NCBI GenBank assembly: GCA_025454955.1
Contig: JALONL010000023.1
Location: forward strand, 25,486 to 89,485
DNA from: Bacteroidia bacterium
GTDB taxonomy: Bacteria; Bacteroidota; Bacteroidia; Palsa-965
Direction: 5' to 3'
Length of the DNA stretch: 64,000 nucleotides
Shown in pieces: positions 16,535 through 25,777 of the stretch; within the stretch, counting starts at the first letter, position 1, and the number at the start of each line of letters is the position of its first letter. Both the position numbers and the translations under genes were made by a program. The notes beneath the pieces were generated by a model. It was given only the letters and a program-made list of their open reading frames with translations. It had not been told where the DNA came from and searched no databases.

Positions 16535-18091
16535 TTATGATTTCTGCATCTGCTGCTGGAAGGTAATTACGATAAACTCGGCTGGGCGAACAATGGCCAC
16601 TTTTACCGATACGTTCATGATACCATCCAGAATTTCTTCGGCGGTCATGGTGGCACCAAGTCCTACCTGCACGTCGAAAGCTTCGTCGGGTTTTGCACCT
16701 ACCAGCGCACCGTCTTTCCATTTCGAGGTGAGGTAGTTGTTTATCATGCTCTTTACCGCTACCCAGGTGTTTGCGTTGTTGGGTTCAAACACGTATGCTT
16801 TGCAGGCTGCCTTGATCGACTGCTCGAGCATAATCATGGTGCGGCGTACGTTGATGTAGCGCCAGTCCTGGCTGTTACCGTCGAGTGTGCGGGCGCCCCA
16901 CACGAGTGTGCCTTCGCCGATGAACGATCGGATGGCGTTGATTGATTTGCCCTGCAGGGTAACGTTGAGGTCTTCCTGGTCTTCGCTGGTAAGGTTTACG
17001 GCGGGCGATACCACAGAAGCCATTGTTACGTTGGCGGGAGCTTTCCACACACCGCGGCTGTTGTCCACACGGCTATATACACCGGCCATGGCGGCGGCGG
17101 GCGGGAGCAGGTTGAGGCGTTTGCGGAGTTCACCGATCAGGCTCACGTAAATGGGGCTGATTACCTGCAGGGTGTTGTGCAGTACGGTTACGTCTTTCGG
17201 CTTGGGATCGGCAGCGGTGATTTTGGCTACCTCGGCCTTAAACTCGGTGGCTTTGGCGTCGCTGATTTTTTTCTCGGCGGCATTTTTGTCGATCTCGGCA
17301 TTAATCATGGTTACCAGATCGGCACCGTTGGCCACGTTGCGGTAGTTTACATCGGAAGCGCCCACAATGCTGGTATAAACCCAGGGGTAGTATGCGGCGC
17401 CGAATTTGAGGAAATCGCTCGACACGAAATTGCGGAACAGCGAAATGGGTTCGGCCACGGGGCTGTTTGGTGTAACCCAGCCATACTGCACATCGAGCAC
17501 GGCAAAGCGGCTTTGCATACGGCCTCCGCAGTGGTCAATCATTTTGCCCTGGAAAGTGTAAATGTCTTTTCCGGTGGGTTTTGATGCATCGGGATCGGGC
17601 ATAATGGCCATCAGGTCGGGCACCACTACCATTGTGGGCTCCTGCTCACGCACGAGAGTTTCGAGGCCGGCTTCAAAATCGGCAATGTCGATGGTGCGGT
17701 CTTTACCTGCATCGTCAAACTCACCTACCGATACAATGTAGCAGGGCCCGCCGCCGTTGTCGAAAAACATACGGATGCAGCGGTAGAGCAGGAATTTTCC
17801 TTTGTCCTGTTCAATTTTGTAACCGCTTCCGCCCAGTACGGTATCGGCTTTGGTTTTGTCGGCCTCGGCAGTTACGTTGAACGTGTAGTCGGGACCGTCG
17901 CCAAAGTGCTGATGAAAATCGGCAAGTGAAGTAATGCGGAAAGGCTGCAGGTGCAGTGATTTGGTGCCGTTGAGCGCATATTTCGTGTAACCGATAAATG
18001 CGGGCACCGCGGTGGGCACTTCCACCACCGAGTTAGGGAAGGCGTTTTTCTCTACAATGTAAACGCCGGGTGTTCTTAAAGCTGTGGCCAT
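16535..18091 (-). CDS. Contractile tail sheath protein
   Basis: TPGVYIVEKNAFPNSVVEVPTAVPAFIGYT...LVWGARTLDGNSQDWRYINVRRTMIMLEQSIKAACKAYVFEPNNANTW. Confidence 0.95.
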   Translation of the reverse strand: MATALRTPGVYIVEKNAFPNSVVEVPTAVPAFIGYTKYALNGTKSLHLQPFRITSLADFHQHFGDGPDYTFNVTAEADKTKADTVLGGSGYKIEQDKGKFLLYRCIRMFFDNGGGPCYIVSVGEFDDAGKDRTIDIADFEAGLETLVREQEPTMVVVPDLMAIMPDPDASKPTGKDIYTFQGKMIDHCGGRMQSRFAVLDVQYGWVTPNSPVAEPISLFRNFVSSDFLKFGAAYYPWVYTSIVGASDVNYRNVANGADLVTMINAEIDKNAAEKKISDAKATEFKAEVAKITAADPKPKDVTVLHNTLQVISPIYVSLIGELRKRLNLLPPAAAMAGVYSRVDNSRGVWKAPANVTMASVVSPAVNLTSEDQEDLNVTLQGKSINAIRSFIGEGTLVWGARTLDGNSQDWRYINVRRTMIMLEQSIKAACKAYVFEPNNANTWVAVKSMINNYLTSKWKDGALVGAKPDEAFDVQVGLGATMTAEEILDGIMNVSVKVAIVRPAEFIVITFQQQMQKS

Positions 18092-18121
18092 AGCATTTGT
18101 GTTTGTTGTGTATAGGTGTTA

Positions 18122-19129
18122 TTAGAGATGAACAATGATTTCTGAGTAATACTGGTTGCTGTTTCCGTGCAACATATCGGGTGCGGGGCGCGGCAGGCGG
18201 TCGAATACCACCGAGCCTGCATTGCCGCCGGGAATGCAATTGCGGCGGAGCTGGAATGCGCCGTTGGGTTTGTCGGAAAAACGGATGTTGTCGGGCGAGG
18301 TAAAGACCAATGCTTTGCTGCCGTTTATGAGTGTGGCGTTTTCGGGGCCGGTGAAATATTGGGTGCGGCGCAGGTCGGTAATGGCCAATTGTGTGTAAGT
18401 GTCGATACCATTGCCGGTGAGCAGGTATTTCCAGCGCACACTGCGTGCGGCAAAATGAATGCGGTATTGGGCCGATGCGGGTTTATCGTCGGGCGTGATA
18501 CAGGGCTGGGCGGCATTGGCAGCGAGCGAAATTTCGATCATGCCTTTGGCGTGCAGACCCATTTCGGGAATGCCGAGGCACACTGGCTGCAGGTTGTTAT
18601 CGTTGAGTGCGGGCTGGTGGCGGCCTTCGTCGGTGTGATGCAGGGCGAGTGTGGTGCGCGGCGGTGTGGCAGTTGCCTGTGCTATGGTTTGTCCGGCTGT
18701 ATTGCGCAGTACGAGTGTGCCTTCGTCGGGTGTGTCGAATACGCTGGTGTGCGGGAGAATGAAATCGGTATCGGAAACGGCATTGCCGGTGTGCAGCTTT
18801 GACGGGTCGGAAGCGTTGGCGTTTTGATTGCCGAAGTACATGAGTTTTTTCTGGCTGCCTTCGGGCAAATCGGTATAGTTTACAAAATGCTGGTCGGTGA
18901 TTTTGAGCCAGAACCTGAGCATTGTTTCCGGTGCGGGCGTGGCGCGGAGGCGGCCCGTGGCATCGGTTTCGGCAGCCACCACCAGCTCATTGCCGGCGGT
19001 GCGGACAACCCAGCCCAGGCGTTTAAGCTGTTGCTGGGTTTGCGCAGTGGGCACAGGCAGCACAAAACTTCCTCCGAGGCTGAAGTATTCGTGTGTGAAC
19101 GAAATGGAAAACAGGTTTTCTACTTTCAT
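18122..19129 (-). CDS. eCIS-cluster hypothetical protein between cap and sheath genes
   Basis: Begins MKVENLFSISFTHEYFSLGGSFVLPVPTAQTQQQLKRLGWVVR; start trimmed from 19258; overlaps the upstream gene end. Confidence 0.7.
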   Translation of the reverse strand: MKVENLFSISFTHEYFSLGGSFVLPVPTAQTQQQLKRLGWVVRTAGNELVVAAETDATGRLRATPAPETMLRFWLKITDQHFVNYTDLPEGSQKKLMYFGNQNANASDPSKLHTGNAVSDTDFILPHTSVFDTPDEGTLVLRNTAGQTIAQATATPPRTTLALHHTDEGRHQPALNDNNLQPVCLGIPEMGLHAKGMIEISLAANAAQPCITPDDKPASAQYRIHFAARSVRWKYLLTGNGIDTYTQLAITDLRRTQYFTGPENATLINGSKALVFTSPDNIRFSDKPNGAFQLRRNCIPGGNAGSVVFDRLPRPAPDMLHGNSNQYYSEIIVHL

Positions 19130-19701
19130 ACACGGTTCATATCGGGTTGCACACCAGAAACAGCCGGACGCTGTTCGCGCAACTGGTTTTCGTTCACACT
19201 CAGCAGGCGTATGCGGTAGCACACCGAGGGCATGTGTTTTGCCCCGAGCATTCCCCACACCTGATTGAGTTCGAGATAAGTGAACTTTTGCATATCGAAA
19301 ACCAGTTTATCCAATTCCGGAGCCTGTGCACCGGCATCGTTGCGCTGCATGGTTACATTGGCCTGAAAAAAAGCAATCACGCCCGAAATAAAACGAAGCG
19401 CCTCTGCATAGTTGCCAGCCGGGAAATGCCCCGAAAACAGCACATGCAGATTTACATACACCGGCGCATTTACCGATGAAGTGCGCCCTGCACCCGAAAA
19501 CTGCCCGCCGGTAGCCGTGGTAATTTTCTCCGGCTCGATATTGAGCAGCGTGGCTACAATTTTATTGTCCTGCAAAACTGCCGGAGAACCATCATGATTC
19601 ACCAGCGACGAAAGCACCACCACGTCTTCACTGAGTCCGAAACGAACCCTGAAGAACTGGTTCATGGAACCTGTTACCTGCCGGAGTACTTCATCAATCA
19701 T
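19126..19701 (-). CDS. DUF4255/Pvc16 family (tail terminator/cap) protein
   Basis: MIDEVLRQVTGSMNQFFRVRFGLSEDVVVLSSLVNHDG...ILLNIEPEK-like pattern; first gene of the cluster. Confidence 0.85.
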   Translation of the reverse strand: MIDEVLRQVTGSMNQFFRVRFGLSEDVVVLSSLVNHDGSPAVLQDNKIVATLLNIEPEKITTATGGQFSGAGRTSSVNAPVYVNLHVLFSGHFPAGNYAEALRFISGVIAFFQANVTMQRNDAGAQAPELDKLVFDMQKFTYLELNQVWGMLGAKHMPSVCYRIRLLSVNENQLREQRPAVSGVQPDMNRV

Positions 19702-20329
19702 ACAAGAAATTGTAGGGGCATTTCTGGCGTACTGCCTCTTCTCTTCATCCGAATCAGTACCGAACAAACATATAATCTATTTATATATCTTTTTCTCCGC
19801 TTACCGCATTTGAACTAAATCTGTTTATAACTTGTTTGGGGAGGCTGCATCAATCTAAATTCATTAATTACCATCTTACTAACAGGTTATTAACAAATAA
19901 TATTATATAATATATTGATTTTCATGTAATTAACAATTATCACAAAGATATATCCGTTTGAAAACGACTATATATTTATACAGGTAAAAATACCTGTTTA
20001 GGACTTTCCTGAATAGTACTAATCACAGCTACGAAAGAGAAATCAGGCAAATTTACCCGAAACATATTTTTTAAATTGAAACATTTAATTGAATTTGACC
20101 CGTATGAAACTGCCCTGAAATGTCCATTCAAAATTATTCCTTACCTGCCACGCGATTATCATTTTTTGATTTTGTGGTTTTAGCTGCGAATTGATTGTGA
20201 ATGCTCCATAATTATCGTCGCTCAAAAACAGGAGACTGTATAATTCCGCAATTTACATTCCCATAAAGTCTTCGACTGGTTTTGGTAATAACCTCCCGAA
20301 AGTAATTGTGTCGGCAGCAGGGTTTTGCG

Positions 20330-20337
20330 TATTTTTG
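20330..20337 (+). promoter_or_regulatory. Bacteroidota -7 box (TATTTTTG)
   Basis: TAnnTTTG 19 nt upstream of the queD ATG. Confidence 0.55.
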
Positions 20338-20356
20338 AAGTCTATCATAAAGTTGC

Positions 20357-20815
20357 ATGTACCTGCCCACCATCAGAGTTACCAAGAGCTTCAATTTTGA
20401 GATGGCCCACGCATTGCCCGGGCACGAAGGCCCCTGCAAACATATTCATGGCCATACTTACTTTTTGCATGTGACCATAGCCGGAAAGCCCAAACAGCAG
20501 CCCGGCGAGTCAGACAATGGCATGGTAATAGACTTTGGCCATTTAAAGAAAATCATCCGCGAGCAGATCATCGACCAGTTCGATCATGCCCTTGTGCTTC
20601 CCGAAGAAAGTCGCGCCGCCCTGGCTCCATTGCTCAACGACCCGCTGTTTACCCGTGTACACTGGATGAATTTTCAGCCCACCTGCGAATTGCTGCTTGT
20701 ACACTTCATGCACATTATCCGTCAGCATTTACCGGCTCACATCAAACTCATCAGCCTGCGTTTGAATGAAACGCCCACTTCGTTTGCGGAGTGGTTTGAT
20801 TCGGATAATTTGTAG
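20357..20815 (+). CDS. queD: 6-carboxytetrahydropterin synthase QueD/PTPS family
   Basis: FNFEMAHALPGHEGPCKHIHGHTYFLHVTI...MVIDFGHLK...FDHALVL...ETPTSFAEW. Confidence 0.9.
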   Translation: MYLPTIRVTKSFNFEMAHALPGHEGPCKHIHGHTYFLHVTIAGKPKQQPGESDNGMVIDFGHLKKIIREQIIDQFDHALVLPEESRAALAPLLNDPLFTRVHWMNFQPTCELLLVHFMHIIRQHLPAHIKLISLRLNETPTSFAEWFDSDNL

Positions 20816-21127
20816 TGGTGCTTCCAGGCACTAGTTTGTTTGGAAAGTCAGGTTGATTTATGGGCATCTCTTAAAACCCGAAATCTCTTCGTTGGACTCA
20901 TCACGAAAGTCCTCATTTATTCCCCAAAACTAAGATTCTTGTTCTTTCGCCAGCCCCAATCTTTCGAGATTTAAGAAATACCCATTTGTTTTGCAGGTTA
21001 ATTTTCTCCTTAAAGTCTTCTCTAAAAGGCATTTTATGAGTGTCAAACCAACTGCGCTAAAAAACACATTATAGTACCATTATTATCGGTAATTTTGACA
21101 AAGTGTATAAATCACATCAAAAAACAC

Positions 21128-21149
21128 ACTAAAATAATATATTTAGTGC
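21128..21149. promoter_or_regulatory. Candidate HipB operator (inverted repeat)
   Basis: CACTAAA-N8-TTTAGTG about 100 bp upstream of the HTH gene. Confidence 0.35.
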
Positions 21150-21250
21150 ATAATATCGCATCCAAGCAATCCTTAGAAAAACACAATAAAATAAAATTAT
21201 TCTTGATTTCTACTGACAAATGAGTAAATTGCAGCTTAAATCATATCATA

Positions 21251-21466
21251 ATGCTAATTATTGAGATAGGAAAAATTATTAAGAAAAGGCGGAAAGAGTT
21301 GAAAATGACACAACCCTACCTGGCTGAATTAGCGGGTATCAGCCATAATACACTTTATAAATTAGAGCGAGGCCAAACCAATGCTACGCTTGATGTGGTA
21401 GGTAAAGTGGCCAATGTGCTTGGGTTGGAAATAATTGTACAGGTGAAAAAGGAAATTAATACATGA
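21251..21466 (+). CDS. hipB: HipB-like XRE-family antitoxin/repressor
   Basis: 71 aa: KRRKELKMTQPYLAELAGISHNTLYKLERGQTNATLDVVGKVANVLGLEI. Confidence 0.88.
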   Translation: MLIIEIGKIIKKRRKELKMTQPYLAELAGISHNTLYKLERGQTNATLDVVGKVANVLGLEIIVQVKKEINT

Positions 21467-21792
21467 GAAAAGCGGAGGTATATAGAAATGGAATTTTAGC
21501 CGGAGAACTGATAGAGGAATCTCGTAATCTGTACATTTTTAGATACGATGATACGTATTTCTACAACCCCATACTACCAGCCATCAGTTTAACATTACCC
21601 AAAACTGCTCAGGAATACTCTAGCTCATACCTTTTTCCGTTTTTCAGCAACATGGTAGCAGAAGGAATGAACCTGTCTATACAGGAAAACTACCTGAAAA
21701 TAGATCCTGAAGATATAATGCAATTACTTGGAGCCACAGCCGCAAACGATAGCATTGGCGCAGTAACCGTAAAACTTATCGAGATACAATGA
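21463..21792 (+). CDS. hipS: HipS-like protein (HipA N-terminal subdomain 1)
   Basis: 109 aa: YRNGILAGELIEESRNLYIFRYDDTYFYNPILPAISLTLPKTAQEYSSSYLFPFFSNMVAEG; 4-bp overlaps on both sides. Confidence 0.82.
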   Translation: MRKAEVYRNGILAGELIEESRNLYIFRYDDTYFYNPILPAISLTLPKTAQEYSSSYLFPFFSNMVAEGMNLSIQENYLKIDPEDIMQLLGATAANDSIGAVTVKLIEIQ

Positions 21793-22820
21793 ATACGTTT
21801 GAAATAAAATACTGCCCATGCACATTGGCCGAAGGATTTGACACGTACAGTCCGGCGGGATTGCGCTTGCTTTTCGACAGGAAAAGGATAAGCCATTTGC
21901 TTGATTTTGATGCCCCCGGAAAAGACAAAGAAATAGCCGAACGATTAAGACAAAATAGTAAAACTATATCCATAAGCGGAGCTCAGTTTAAACAGTCTCT
22001 GGTAATTGAAAAGGGCAAACTACGATTAACCGAACCGGGCGAATCAGGCAAGTATATTCTCAAGCCAATTCCGTTACGCCCCCCGTTTGATAATGAAAAT
22101 GAGCTGCCGGCTAATGAACACCTTACCATGCAAATTGCACGACAGGTGTACGGCATTCAAACCGCTGAATGTGCATTGGTTTTTTTTACCAACGGCGAAC
22201 CGGCCTATATTACCCGCCGTTTTGATTATGCCCCCAACGGCTCTAAAATTGCACAGGAAGATTTTGCCTCTCTTACCGGGCGAACCAAAGTTAATGACGG
22301 CGAAAATTACAGACACAGCGGAAGCTATGAAGATGTAGCTAAATGCATGAAAATGTATGTACCTGCCTACGCGGTGGAAATAGAGAAATTATTCGAGAGA
22401 ATTATTTTCAACTACCTGTTCTGCAACGGAGATGCGCATTTAAAAAACTTCTCGCTACGGCAAACTCCCAGTGGAGATTATATTCTCAGTCCGGCCTACG
22501 ATTTACTGAATACACTACTGCATATTCCCGGCGATTCATTTTTTGCATTAACCGACGGGCTTTTCGCTAATGACTATTACACGGAAAGTTTTCAAGTTTT
22601 AGGATTTTATGCGTATGATGACTTCTATGAGTTTGGGGTTAAAACAGGAATGTTGGAAAAACGTATAAAATTGATTTTAAACAAATACCGCACAAAAAAT
22701 GAGTTTACACTAAAGCTGATTACTACCTCATTTTTATCACCAGAGGCAAAAGAATTTTATATCCATCACTATCTCGACCGGCTGAGTATGCTGAATAATT
22801 CGTTTATGAAAAGGATTTGA
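21789..22820 (+). CDS. hipT: HipT-like serine/threonine kinase toxin
   Basis: KTISISGAQFKQSLVI; YILKP; FNYLFCNGDAHLKNFSL; LSPAYDLLNT HipA kinase motifs. Confidence 0.88.
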   Translation: MNTFEIKYCPCTLAEGFDTYSPAGLRLLFDRKRISHLLDFDAPGKDKEIAERLRQNSKTISISGAQFKQSLVIEKGKLRLTEPGESGKYILKPIPLRPPFDNENELPANEHLTMQIARQVYGIQTAECALVFFTNGEPAYITRRFDYAPNGSKIAQEDFASLTGRTKVNDGENYRHSGSYEDVAKCMKMYVPAYAVEIEKLFERIIFNYLFCNGDAHLKNFSLRQTPSGDYILSPAYDLLNTLLHIPGDSFFALTDGLFANDYYTESFQVLGFYAYDDFYEFGVKTGMLEKRIKLILNKYRTKNEFTLKLITTSFLSPEAKEFYIHHYLDRLSMLNNSFMKRI

Positions 22821-22864
22821 TTGCCTCAGAGGCATTCAATACAGATTCGTTTACTTACAGCGCC

Positions 22865-23242
22865 CTACTCATCCCATTTCCGCGAAACGGATAACGCCTC
22901 GCCCTGTGCATTCTGCTCGGCTAATGTCCACCCGTCGGTAATGGTAGTTTCGAGCCATACTTTGCCCGATTTACGGAATACCTGCACAGAAAGGCCGTAG
23001 TGGCTGAGAAATTCCTGTTCGAGTGCGGCCACCGTCATGGCAGGTGTGATCTGGAGATCGCCTGAAGAATGGGCGGTGCGGCATTCGCCAAGGGTGCGTG
23101 CTTTAAGCATCTGGCTGCGGGGCGAGGGTTTGCCGGCCTTGTGCGGGCGCGAAAAAAACTCAAGGCGGAGAAAGGGGAAGTTGCGTGCAAATTCTTCCTG
23201 TATATCGGCAACCGAACGTGTATCGGAGATCGTAATATTCAT
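22865..23242 (-). CDS. Hypothetical protein, 125 aa
   Basis: Intact ORF with good composition; family not recognised. Confidence 0.65.
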   Translation of the reverse strand: MNITISDTRSVADIQEEFARNFPFLRLEFFSRPHKAGKPSPRSQMLKARTLGECRTAHSSGDLQITPAMTVAALEQEFLSHYGLSVQVFRKSGKVWLETTITDGWTLAEQNAQGEALSVSRKWDE

Positions 23243-23320
23243 CGCTTAAAATGACCGCAGGATAATGGCAATGCCTTTTACGGACAATACAAAACTATTG
23301 TATATGCGATGCTGCTAAAA

Positions 23321-23332
23321 TGATCTTCATCA
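23321..23332. promoter_or_regulatory. Candidate Crp/Fnr-type site TGAT-CTTC-ATCA
   Basis: TGATN4ATCA core between the regulator gene and the 22865-23242 gene. Confidence 0.35.
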
Positions 23333-23362
23333 GCCGGCTGTAATGACAGCCGTCAGAACCTG

Positions 23363-24421
23363 TCAGTTCTTCATCTTGCGCAGGCGGTCGTAACTGAGTA
23401 CGGTGATGGTGCCGCCCTTTACTTCTACCAGTGCTTCTTCCTTAAAATCGCTGAGTGTGCGTATGGTGGTTTCGGTGGCTGTGCCGGCAAGGTTGGCGAG
23501 GTCTTCGCGGGAAATGGTCATGGTGAAGGTTTCCTCTTCTTCGCGGCGGTAGCGGTTGCAGAGTGTAACCAATGCTTCGGCCACACGCTTGCGTACCGAG
23601 TTGTAGGCCAGTTTAAGCAACTGCTCTTCCTTTTCGATGAGGTTGTCGGAGAGCAGGCGGATGAAACGGCGCGACACTTCGGCATTGCGGTAGAGCAGCG
23701 AGAAGAAATCTTCTTTGGGAATGAGGCATACTTCGCTGTCTTCGAGTGCGGAGGCCGAATCGGAATAAGGCTTGTCTTCGAGCAGGGCGAGGTAGCCAAA
23801 GAAATCGCCGGGTTTGTAGAGGCCGGTAATGAGTTCTTTGCCCTGTTCGTTTACCATGCCGGTTTTAATTTTTCCGCTCACCACCATGTAAATGCCTTTG
23901 GGGAAGCTATCCTGCACGTAAATGCTTTCTTTCTTGCGGCAGGCCCGCACATCGCGTCCGGCCGAGAGTTCGCGCAGGGCTTCAAATCCTTTGGCTTCGT
24001 TTACAAACTCGTTGAGCCCGGAAATGTCGCGGCTGAAATCGCGGCGCACGCGTTCTGATTTTAGCAGGCGGCTTTCAATGGCATTGAGCAGTTCGATATC
24101 GTCGAACGGTTTGGTTACATAATCGTCGGCACCCATTTCCATACCGCGGCGCAATTCGCTGCGTTCGGCCTTGGCCGAAAGGAAAATGAAAGGAATACCG
24201 GCTGTAGCTTCGTTTTTGGAAAGCAGATGCAGCACGCCGTATCCGTCGAGCACAGGCATCATAATGTCGCACACAATCAGATCGGGGTTTTCTTTCATGG
24301 CTTTTTCCACACCGTCTTTTCCGTTTTCGGCGGTGATTACCTGATAGTGCGCGAGTTCGAGAATTTCGGCGGTGTTCTCGCGCATATCTTTATTGTCTTC
24401 AATAAGCAGAATCTTTTTCAT
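23363..24421 (-). CDS. Response regulator receiver fused to Crp/Fnr-type cNMP-binding and HTH domains
   Basis: MKKILLIEDNKDMRENTAEIL...DLIVCDIMMPVLDGYGVL then GDFFGYLALLEDKPYSDSASALEDSEVCLIPK and SREDLANLAGTATETTIRTLSDFKEEALVEV. Confidence 0.93.
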   Translation of the reverse strand: MKKILLIEDNKDMRENTAEILELAHYQVITAENGKDGVEKAMKENPDLIVCDIMMPVLDGYGVLHLLSKNEATAGIPFIFLSAKAERSELRRGMEMGADDYVTKPFDDIELLNAIESRLLKSERVRRDFSRDISGLNEFVNEAKGFEALRELSAGRDVRACRKKESIYVQDSFPKGIYMVVSGKIKTGMVNEQGKELITGLYKPGDFFGYLALLEDKPYSDSASALEDSEVCLIPKEDFFSLLYRNAEVSRRFIRLLSDNLIEKEEQLLKLAYNSVRKRVAEALVTLCNRYRREEEETFTMTISREDLANLAGTATETTIRTLSDFKEEALVEVKGGTITVLSYDRLRKMKN

Positions 24422-25623
24422 TGCGGAAAGCGGAGTGTGAAAGTGGTGCCATGATTTTCGCGGCTGACAAAGGTAACCGAACCGTTCATGAGTTCGGTAT
24501 GTTTGGCCACAATATGCAGCCCGAGACCTGTACCCGGTATATGTGCGGCATTGCGGCCCCGGAAGAAACGGGTGAAAAGATGCTTCTGATCTTCTTCCGG
24601 AATGCCAATGCCCTGATCGGTGATGTGAATTACCAGCTCGTTGTCTTCCACTCCGGCATTTACTGATACAGTTTTACCGGCAGGCGAATATTTGATGGCG
24701 TTGGAAACCAGGTTGAAAAGAATATGCTTGAGTAGTTTGGAGTCGATGGTGATTTCTTCGGGGCAATGGCATTCTGATACCAACAACACATCAGTGCCTG
24801 CAAGCGGTTTCAGTTCGGTAAGCACTTCGGCAATGAACGGGCAGATTTGCGTAGGCTCGGGATGCTGGGTGAGTTTTCCTTCTTCGAGTTTGCTTACCGA
24901 GAGCAGGTCGTTGAGGATATCGTTGAGGTGCGTAATGGAATTTTTGATGCGCTGCACATGCTTGGCCTGTTTGTCTTTGTCGTTGGTTTCGCCGTATTTG
25001 GTAACCAGCGAGAGCGACGAGAGCATGGTAGCCAGCGGCGTGCGGAACTCGTGCGAGGCCATTGATACGAAACGGGTTTTGAGTTCGTTCAGTTCGCGTT
25101 CTTTCTCGAGTGCGGCGTGCAGTTGGTCTTTAGTTTTCTGAAGTTCGTCAATCGCTTCTTCGAGAATAAGTGTGCGGTTGCGCACCTGCCGCTCAAGGTC
25201 GGCCGAATAGTTGTGCAGTTTTTCTTCGGCCTGTTTGCGCAGGGTAATGTCAACCACGAAGGCAATGACATACTTTTCATTATTCCGGGTAAAGGGGCTG
25301 AGACTTATTTCAACCGGAAATTCACTGCCATCTTTGCGGCGGGCGAATAAATCGCGGTTGGCACCCATTTTACGTGGTTCGGGATTTGTGGTGTAGGCAT
25401 CGTGCCGCGCAGCGTGGCTGCCTGCATATTTTTGCGGCACAAGCATTTCCACCCGGTTGCCAAGCATTTCTTCCTGGCTGAAGCCAAACATAATGCAGGC
25501 ACTCGGATTGCACCGTACCATTTCGCCGCGTTGGTTCACAACCACTATTCCTTCCGATGCGTGAAGGAAGAGTGCTTCGGCCCCCTCTAAACTATCCATA
25601 AATGATGATTCCGATTTCGCCAT
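24418..25623 (-). CDS. PAS-domain sensor histidine kinase
   Basis: FVSMASHEFRTPLATMLSSL; HILFNLVSNAIKYSP; ITDQGIGIPEEDQKHLFTRFFRG; start trimmed to ATG 25623. Confidence 0.93.
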   Translation of the reverse strand: MAKSESSFMDSLEGAEALFLHASEGIVVVNQRGEMVRCNPSACIMFGFSQEEMLGNRVEMLVPQKYAGSHAARHDAYTTNPEPRKMGANRDLFARRKDGSEFPVEISLSPFTRNNEKYVIAFVVDITLRKQAEEKLHNYSADLERQVRNRTLILEEAIDELQKTKDQLHAALEKERELNELKTRFVSMASHEFRTPLATMLSSLSLVTKYGETNDKDKQAKHVQRIKNSITHLNDILNDLLSVSKLEEGKLTQHPEPTQICPFIAEVLTELKPLAGTDVLLVSECHCPEEITIDSKLLKHILFNLVSNAIKYSPAGKTVSVNAGVEDNELVIHITDQGIGIPEEDQKHLFTRFFRGRNAAHIPGTGLGLHIVAKHTELMNGSVTFVSRENHGTTFTLRFPQ

Positions 25624-25672
25624 CAAAGTAAAAACAATCGGCCAAATTAGAACCGTGCCGGGCGGCAAAATA

Positions 25673-25684
25673 TGATATTCATCA
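25673..25684. promoter_or_regulatory. Candidate Crp/Fnr-type site TGAT-ATTC-ATCA
   Basis: TGATN4ATCA core in the divergent promoter region between the kinase/regulator operon and ccoI. Confidence 0.4.
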
Positions 25685-25777
25685 GTTTTTAACCTGCCGA
25701 TGATCTGAAATTCATACTGTACACTGCTGACCCGTCTCATTCCGCGCCCCGATAAGTGCAGGTAGTTTAGCAGCCGT

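Noticed and set aside
7250-19701. Prophage or type VI secretion system
   Set aside because: No capsid, terminase, portal, integrase or lysis genes, and no T6SS TssJLM membrane-complex genes; DUF4255, DUF5908 and LysM with sheath/tube fit eCIS better.
20812-20845. Hairpin tagtg...cacta after queD
   Set aside because: Only a 5-bp stem with no T run; not convincing as a terminator.
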